A stretch of 28,022 nt of DNA from an uncultured Bacteroides sp. (GTDB lineage Bacteria > Bacteroidota > Bacteroidia > Bacteroidales > Bacteroidaceae), in contig CAMTFK010000037.1 in NCBI GenBank assembly GCA_947071285.1, forward strand, positions 1 through 28,022, in the 5' to 3' direction. Under the pieces are notes generated by a model. That model made no database searches. It saw only the letters and a program-made list of their open reading frames with translations, and was not told where the DNA came from. Positions 22,875 to 28,022 of the stretch are shown piece by piece (the stretch's first letter is position 1; every line of letters begins with the position of its first letter). The translations under genes were made by a program, and so were the position numbers.

Positions 22875-25307
22875 ATGGTAAGAAGTATTAGGAAAAGTAC
22901 AGTAAGTATTTTATGTTTTTGTTTATTTGTTAATTTATCCTTGGCTTTTTCTCAGGAAAGTGTAAATGGATTGAGATTACATTATGACTATCCTGCAGAA
23001 TATTTTGAAGAAGCTCTTGTTATAGGGAATGGGACAATGGGAGCTACTGTATATAGTGGAATAAAAAAGGATAAAATCTCACTCAATGATATAACACTCT
23101 GGACAGGGGAGCCTGATAGTAAGGTTACTGCTCTGAATGCTTACAAAGCTATTCCTGAGATTCGGGCATTACTTGATAAGGATGATTTTCGTAGTGCAGA
23201 TAAGGCAATGACTAAAGTGCAGGGACATTTTAGTGAGAACTATCAGCCCTTAGGTACTTTAACTATTGAATATCTGGATAATGTGGAAAATATTTCTGCT
23301 TACCAAAGATGTCTTAATCTTAGTGATGCTACGGTTCACGCAGAATATCTGAAACAAGGGAAACTGTTTAAGACTGACTATTTCGCTTCTGCACCTGATT
23401 CAGTAATTGTGGTTAGACTTCAGTCTGATGATGATAGTGGGATTCATGCAGTCCTTTCTTTCGACTCACCTTTGCCGCATGCGCCAATGGCATCAAATAA
23501 TGAAATATCTGTTGACGGTTATGCTGCATATCATTCTTATCCTAATTATTATGATGGGACTAAGGATAAGCATTTATATGATCCGGATCGGGGGATTCAT
23601 TTCAGAACACTTATTCGTGTATTGGCACCAGACGGGTTGATAAAAAGTTTCTCTTCAGGTAATATAAAGATAAATGGTAGTAAAGAAGTTCTTATTCTCA
23701 TAGCAAATGCCACAAGCTTTAATGGTTTTGATAAAGATCCAGTAAAGGAGGGTAGTGACTATCGTAATATTGTGACTAGGCGTATGAACTTTGCTGCTGA
23801 TAAAACTTATGATGCATTGCGCAAGTCTCACATTGCTGATTATAAATATTATTTTGATCGTGTTAAACTTAATTTGGGAAAGACAGATATGGATATTGCT
23901 GCAATGTCTACTGATAAACAGCTACGTCTGTATACTGATGAACAACAGAACAATCCTGAATTGGAGGCTCTTTACTTCCAGTTTGGACGCTACTTACTTA
24001 TTTCCAGCTCGCGCACTCCGGGAGTACCCGCTAATTTACAAGGCTTATGGAATGAGAGTATACTTCCTCCCTGGAGTTCTAATTATACAACTAATATTAA
24101 TCTTGAGGAGAACTACTGGGCTGCTGAAACTGCTAATCTTAGCGAAATGCATCGCCCCTTGATGGATTTTATGGTTAATCTTAGTAAAACTGGGACAAAG
24201 ACAGCAAAAGCATATTACGGCGTAACTGATGGTTGGTGCTTGGGACATAACTCAGATATTTGGGCTATGACTTGCCCCGTCGGGTTGAGTACTGGTGATC
24301 CTTCGTGGGCCTGCTGGACGATGGGTGGAGCATGGTTATCAACTCATATTTGGGAACATTATCTTTTTACCCAAAATAAGGATTTCTTGAGAGAACATTA
24401 TCCGGTACTAAAGGGAGCCGCTACCTTTTGTCTAAATTGGCTTACCGAAAAAGATGGATATCTCCTGACTTCACCTGGGACTTCTCCTGAGAATAAATAT
24501 TTGACTCCTGATGGTTATGCAGGAGCTACTTCTTATGGAAATACCTCTGACCTTGCTATGATACGTGAGTGTCTTCTTAATGTTCAGGAGGCTGCTGAAG
24601 TTCTTAAAATTGAGAAAAGTTTCAGGAAACAAATAGATAAAGTCCTTGAACGGTTATTTCCTTATCAGATTGGTGAGAATGGTAATTTACAAGAATGGTT
24701 TCATGATTGGCGGGATGAAGATCCACAGCATCGTCATCAATCACATCTTTTTGGGCTTTATCCGGGGCATCATATTTCAGTTTCTAAGACTCCGGATTTG
24801 GCAAAAGCCTGCGCTCGTACACTTGAAATTAAGGGAGATGAGACTACAGGATGGAGTACTGGTTGGCGTGTGAATCTTTTTGCACGTTTGTGTGATAGTA
24901 AGAATGCCTATCATACCTATCGTAAACTTCTTAAATATATTAGCCCTGATAATTATAGAGGTAAAGATGCACGTCGTGGAGGGGGGACTTATCCGAATCT
25001 GCTTGATGCCCATTCACCATTCCAAATTGATGGGAATTTCGGAGGATGTGCAGGAGTTATTGAAATGCTTATGCAATCATCTTTGAATTCTATAACCCTT
25101 CTTCCAGCACTTCCTGAACAATGGAAAGATGGTAGTGTGCAAGGGATTTGTGCTCGTGGCGGTTTTGTTGTTGATATGGAATGGAAAGATGGAAAAGTAA
25201 TATCTTTAGTTGTATCTTCAAGAAATGGAGGAAAAACGAAGGTTTGTTTTAACGGCATGTCGAAGAATATAAATTTTAAAGCGAATGAAAAACGAAAGTT
25301 GTTGTGA
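22875..25307 (+). CDS. GH95 glycoside hydrolase (alpha-L-galactosidase or alpha-L-fucosidase)
   Basis: An 810-residue exported GH95 enzyme that removes a terminal alpha-L-fucose or alpha-L-galactose. Signal peptide to about residue 25, without a lipobox, so periplasmic. The N-terminal beta domain (about 30-280) begins YPAEYFEEALVIGNGTMGA. The (alpha/alpha)6 barrel (about 330-720) has NLQGLWNESILPPWSSNY, the active-site motif TTNIN (405-409), SPGTSPEN with E539 as the likely acid, and FQIDGNFGG with D719. N407 and N409 correspond to the two asparagines that activate the water in the Bifidobacterium enzyme AfcA. At the position two before the first of these, alpha-L-fucosidases usually carry His and characterised alpha-L-galactosidases Thr; here it is T405, so I lean to L-galactose. 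A small beta-sandwich closes the protein. The gene follows the HTCS by 115 bases, with its own promoter. Confidence 0.9.
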   Translation: MVRSIRKSTVSILCFCLFVNLSLAFSQESVNGLRLHYDYPAEYFEEALVIGNGTMGATVYSGIKKDKISLNDITLWTGEPDSKVTALNAYKAIPEIRALLDKDDFRSADKAMTKVQGHFSENYQPLGTLTIEYLDNVENISAYQRCLNLSDATVHAEYLKQGKLFKTDYFASAPDSVIVVRLQSDDDSGIHAVLSFDSPLPHAPMASNNEISVDGYAAYHSYPNYYDGTKDKHLYDPDRGIHFRTLIRVLAPDGLIKSFSSGNIKINGSKEVLILIANATSFNGFDKDPVKEGSDYRNIVTRRMNFAADKTYDALRKSHIADYKYYFDRVKLNLGKTDMDIAAMSTDKQLRLYTDEQQNNPELEALYFQFGRYLLISSSRTPGVPANLQGLWNESILPPWSSNYTTNINLEENYWAAETANLSEMHRPLMDFMVNLSKTGTKTAKAYYGVTDGWCLGHNSDIWAMTCPVGLSTGDPSWACWTMGGAWLSTHIWEHYLFTQNKDFLREHYPVLKGAATFCLNWLTEKDGYLLTSPGTSPENKYLTPDGYAGATSYGNTSDLAMIRECLLNVQEAAEVLKIEKSFRKQIDKVLERLFPYQIGENGNLQEWFHDWRDEDPQHRHQSHLFGLYPGHHISVSKTPDLAKACARTLEIKGDETTGWSTGWRVNLFARLCDSKNAYHTYRKLLKYISPDNYRGKDARRGGGTYPNLLDAHSPFQIDGNFGGCAGVIEMLMQSSLNSITLLPALPEQWKDGSVQGICARGGFVVDMEWKDGKVISLVVSSRNGGKTKVCFNGMSKNINFKANEKRKLL

Positions 25308-25366
25308 TGTTCAAGAGAAATTAGTTCTCAGAGAGAAGGCCCCATTATAGTTTTTGATTTTAATCG

Positions 25367-25425
25367 ATAGGATAAAATCCATTCATTAGGGTGTCAGATA
25401 GTGTCATGAATGGATTTTGTCCTAT
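25367..25425. promoter_or_regulatory. 20-bp hairpin with GTGTCA direct repeats upstream of the GH2 gene
   Basis: Bases 25367-25386 pair with 25406-25425 over 20 positions with a single mismatch around a 19-base loop. The loop region contains GTGTCA at 25391-25396 and again at 25401-25406, exactly 10 bases apart, and an inverted TGACA follows at 25429-25433. It could be an RNA hairpin ending or protecting the GH95 transcript, or an operator for an AraC-type domain such as that of the HTCS. There is no immediate T-run for a classic terminator. Confidence 0.6.
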
Positions 25426-25466
25426 GTGTGACATGTTTTTAAGACTATTCACTGACTAAATGTGAT

Positions 25467-25474
25467 TTACTTTG
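25467..25474 (+). promoter_or_regulatory. Possible -7 box for the GH2 gene
   Basis: TTACTTTG differs from TAnnTTTG at one base. Transcription would start near 25481, which would leave the ATG at 25482 almost leaderless and favours the ATG at 25500. No good -33 was found. Confidence 0.4.
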
Positions 25475-25499
25475 TCTTCAAATGATTAAATTTAATATT

Positions 25500-27932
25500 A
25501 TGAAAATAGTTACTGGAACGATTCTTTTTTGTTTGATGTCGTTTGTTCTGTTACCTGCTGCTTTTCTTCACGCATCTGATAGGAAAGTTCTTTTCGACAA
25601 GAATTGGAGATTTCATTTAGGTATTGTAACCAATGCAGAGCAGCCGGAGTATAATGACAGTCGTTGGAGAGTTCTTGACCTTCCTCACGATTGGAGTGTT
25701 GAACCGTTGCCTGTTCAGAAAGAAAGCATTACATTCGGGCCTTTCTCACGTATGAGCGAAGGAGATATTGATACTGGACAGACTGTCGGTGGTGAGGGTT
25801 GGTATCGGAAAGAATTTACGCTTTTAGGAAATGATGCTGGCAAACGTATTGTTCTTTATTTTGAGGGAGTGTACAACCAATCCGAACTTTGGATTAATGG
25901 TAAGAAAGCCAATTTCAATGCCTATGGTTATACATCTTATAAAGTAGACATTACTCCTTATCTGAATGGTCCTGGCATTTCGAATACAATCGCTATGAAA
26001 GTAGTGAATGCCGGTCGTAATAGCCGTTGGTATGCTGGTTCAGGTATTTTCCGTCATGTATGGCTGATAAAAACTAATAAACTGTATTTGGATAAATGGG
26101 ATACTTTCGTTGATGCTTCCGAATTACAAAAGAAGGATGCTGTAATAAAGTTTTCTACGATTATACATAATGAGGGCTTGCAAAATAAATCAGGTACAAT
26201 AGGTATTAAAATATATTCGCCTGTCGGAAACGAAGTATTTTCAACTGCACAAAACGTGGTGTTTTCTGAAGAAACTCCGGTGGCAACATCTTTTTCCATC
26301 AAAAAGCCCGAATTATGGTCAGTAGATACACCAGTACTTTACATGGCGGAAGTATCCCTTTTCTCAGGCGGCAAAGAATATGACCGGATAGTTGTTCCTT
26401 TTGGCATCCGTACGATTTCTCTCTCTGCTGAAAATGGTTTTCTACTGAATGGTAAACTGATAAAACTTAAGGGAGGCTGTGTACATCATGACAACGGGCT
26501 GCTGGGTGCTGCTGCCATAGACCGTGCTGAGGAACGGAAAGTGGAGCTAATGAAAGCTAACGGTTACAATGCTATCAGGTGTTCTCATAACCAAGTGTCT
26601 GAACATTTTCTTGATGCGTGTGACAAACTTGGTATGTTGGTTATTCACGAAACATTTGATCAGTGGCAAAAGCCCAAACGTGAACAAGATTATCATCAGT
26701 ATTTCAATGAATGGAGCGACAGGGACTTGGCTGCATCTGTTTGTCGTGATCGTAATCATCCTTCAATTATCATGTGGAGTATTGGAAATGAAGTAGAACA
26801 ACGTGCAGATGAGCCTGAGGGAGATTTAATCTCTAAACGATTGGTTAATACAATTCATAAATATGACACATCTCGTTTCACAACCATTGGCTCAAATGAT
26901 TTTTGGGACAGACGCCATTTCAGCTGGGATAAGGACTCTCATAGAGTTTTTAAAAATCTGGATGTGGCGGGTTATAACTACATGTGGCAAAAGTACGAGA
27001 GTGATCATGCTGTATATCCACAACGTATTATTTACGGTAGTGAGTCTTATCCGAAAGAAGCTGCCCAGAATTGGAATCTTGTAGAAAAGCATCCTTATAT
27101 AATAGGTGATTTTGTTTGGACGGCTATTGATTATTTGGGTGAAGCTGGATTGGCCCATGCCTTATATTTGGGTGAGGGTGAATGGAACCCGCAATTTATG
27201 GGTTGGCCATGGTATAATGGTTGGTGTGGTGATATTGATCTTTGCGGTGATAAGAAACCTCAGTCCTATTATCGCGATGTGCTTTGGAGAGAACGTCTGA
27301 TAACGATGGCTGTACATGCCCCTATTCCTGATAATAAGAAAGAAGTGGTGAATGGCTGGGGCTGGCCTAATGAGCTTGTCAGCTGGAACTGGAAAGGATT
27401 TGAAGGACAAACAATGACAGTCAATGTATACAGTCGTTCTCCAAAAGTGAAACTTTACCTGAACGACAAGCTGATAAGTGAAAAAGAGATAGGGAAAGAG
27501 AATTATACAGCCACTTTTGAAGTTCCTTATGAACCGGGAATCTTAAAAGCAGTGAATTCGAAAGGTAAGGAAGAGTTTATTTTGAAAACAGCCGGAAAGC
27601 CTGTAGCCATTCGTCTGACTGCTGACCGGAATAAAATTAAAGCCTGTAAGAATGATCTTTCTTACGTGAAGATAGAGTTGGTGGATAAAGCTGGAAATGT
27701 GGTTCCCGATATTTCTTTACCTGTTAAGATAGAGTGTAGTGGAAAAGGGACAGTAATTGCTGGTGGAAATGCAGCTTATGATGATATGAAGAGTTTTCGT
27801 TCACTGACACCTAGTACTTTTCGTGGGCGAGCTATTGCCATTGTTCAGCCCAATGAAGATAAAGGCGAAATTAAAGTGAAGGTGTCTGCCGAAGGATTAC
27901 AGGAGGATTTTGTTGTGATAAATACGTATTAG
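25500..27932 (+). CDS. GH2 glycoside hydrolase, beta-galactosidase type
   Basis: About 810 residues, exported by a signal peptide ending FLHA (residue 25), without a lipobox. I prefer the ATG at 25500 to the one at 25482 because it starts a typical MKIVTG signal and leaves room after the likely transcription start. Domain order is that of a GH2 enzyme: sugar-binding jelly roll (about 30-200, LPHDWSVE, GWYRKEF), an Ig-like domain (about 205-305), then the TIM barrel (about 310-605) with acid/base E431 in WSIGNEVEQ and nucleophile E515 in YGSESYP. A DUF4982-like domain (about 625-690) and a C-terminal beta domain (about 700-805, LVDKAGNVVPD) complete it. Such enzymes usually remove terminal beta-galactose, but GH2 also includes mannosidases and glucuronidases. 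It follows GH95, so the two probably act on one glycan in the periplasm. The gene is complete; the locus is cut 45 bases later. Confidence 0.9.
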   Translation: MKIVTGTILFCLMSFVLLPAAFLHASDRKVLFDKNWRFHLGIVTNAEQPEYNDSRWRVLDLPHDWSVEPLPVQKESITFGPFSRMSEGDIDTGQTVGGEGWYRKEFTLLGNDAGKRIVLYFEGVYNQSELWINGKKANFNAYGYTSYKVDITPYLNGPGISNTIAMKVVNAGRNSRWYAGSGIFRHVWLIKTNKLYLDKWDTFVDASELQKKDAVIKFSTIIHNEGLQNKSGTIGIKIYSPVGNEVFSTAQNVVFSEETPVATSFSIKKPELWSVDTPVLYMAEVSLFSGGKEYDRIVVPFGIRTISLSAENGFLLNGKLIKLKGGCVHHDNGLLGAAAIDRAEERKVELMKANGYNAIRCSHNQVSEHFLDACDKLGMLVIHETFDQWQKPKREQDYHQYFNEWSDRDLAASVCRDRNHPSIIMWSIGNEVEQRADEPEGDLISKRLVNTIHKYDTSRFTTIGSNDFWDRRHFSWDKDSHRVFKNLDVAGYNYMWQKYESDHAVYPQRIIYGSESYPKEAAQNWNLVEKHPYIIGDFVWTAIDYLGEAGLAHALYLGEGEWNPQFMGWPWYNGWCGDIDLCGDKKPQSYYRDVLWRERLITMAVHAPIPDNKKEVVNGWGWPNELVSWNWKGFEGQTMTVNVYSRSPKVKLYLNDKLISEKEIGKENYTATFEVPYEPGILKAVNSKGKEEFILKTAGKPVAIRLTADRNKIKACKNDLSYVKIELVDKAGNVVPDISLPVKIECSGKGTVIAGGNAAYDDMKSFRSLTPSTFRGRAIAIVQPNEDKGEIKVKVSAEGLQEDFVVINTY

Positions 27933-27977
27933 TTTTATATATAGAAGACGAATAAGGTAATAATCAAAATATATATT

Positions 27978-28022
27978 CTGTCTCTTATACACATCTCCGA
28001 GCCCACGAGACATGCGCAGATC
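27978..28022. other. Nextera i7 sequencing adapter (non-genomic)
   Basis: CTGTCTCTTATACACATCT (27978-27996) is the reverse-complemented Tn5 mosaic end. CCGAGCCCACGAGAC (27997-28011), the 8-base index ATGCGCAG (28012-28019) and ATC, the start of the P7 primer, follow. The same index is at the other end of the contig. Genomic sequence ends at about 27977; bases 27933-27977 hold only AT-rich sequence. Confidence 0.98.

Overview
The window looks like a chromosomal contig from a gut-type Bacteroides (order Bacteroidales). Evidence: exact copies of the Bacteroides -7 promoter box (TAnnTTTG) ahead of several genes, a fimbrillin operon with DUF3575 and DUF5119 proteins, a hybrid two-component regulator beside glycoside hydrolases, and the run U32 protein / thioesterase / DprA. 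Species cannot be fixed by reading alone. Bases 1-43 and 27978-28022 are not genomic: they are Nextera i7 adapter with the same 8-base index on both ends, so the biological sequence is 44-27977.

Layout. (1) 199-6426, plus strand, AT-rich: a type V (Mfa/Fim-like) pilus operon with a DUF3575 protein, a DUF5119 lipoprotein, a fimbrillin lipoprotein and a ~1,015-residue fimbrillin-family lipoprotein that may be a tip or accessory subunit. It has a good promoter at 117-148 and ends at a hairpin shared with the convergent rnr gene. (2) 6621-18748, GC-richer housekeeping block: RNase R (minus); a CDF metal transporter, an extended SDR and an overlapping PAP2/Aur1-like membrane enzyme (plus); a 717-base non-coding gap between convergent genes; DusB and an AlbA_2/Schlafen-type regulator (minus, 5 bases apart); a secreted DUF2059 protein; and the run U32, hot-dog thioesterase, DprA (plus). 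(3) 18806-27932, AT-rich, plus strand: a 1,317-residue hybrid two-component sensor/regulator followed by a GH95 and a GH2 enzyme, the start of a polysaccharide utilization locus cut by the contig end. No SusC/SusD pair is visible.

How the parts work together. The HTCS should sense an oligosaccharide in the periplasm and switch on GH95 and GH2, which remove terminal sugars. A threonine in the GH95 active-site motif suggests alpha-L-galactosidase rather than alpha-L-fucosidase. The SDR/PAP2 pair may act in membrane (sphingo)lipid synthesis.

The most unusual material is between genes. Several housekeeping spacers are filled by arrays of short words in inverted orientation. Two of these (9916-10000 and 15678-15767) have quite different arm words but share a conserved core containing GCGCAGCC. 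The gap at 11981-12697 holds three more structured elements, including three exact-length tandem 22-base units. No tRNA, rRNA, CRISPR array, insertion sequence or phage gene was recognised.
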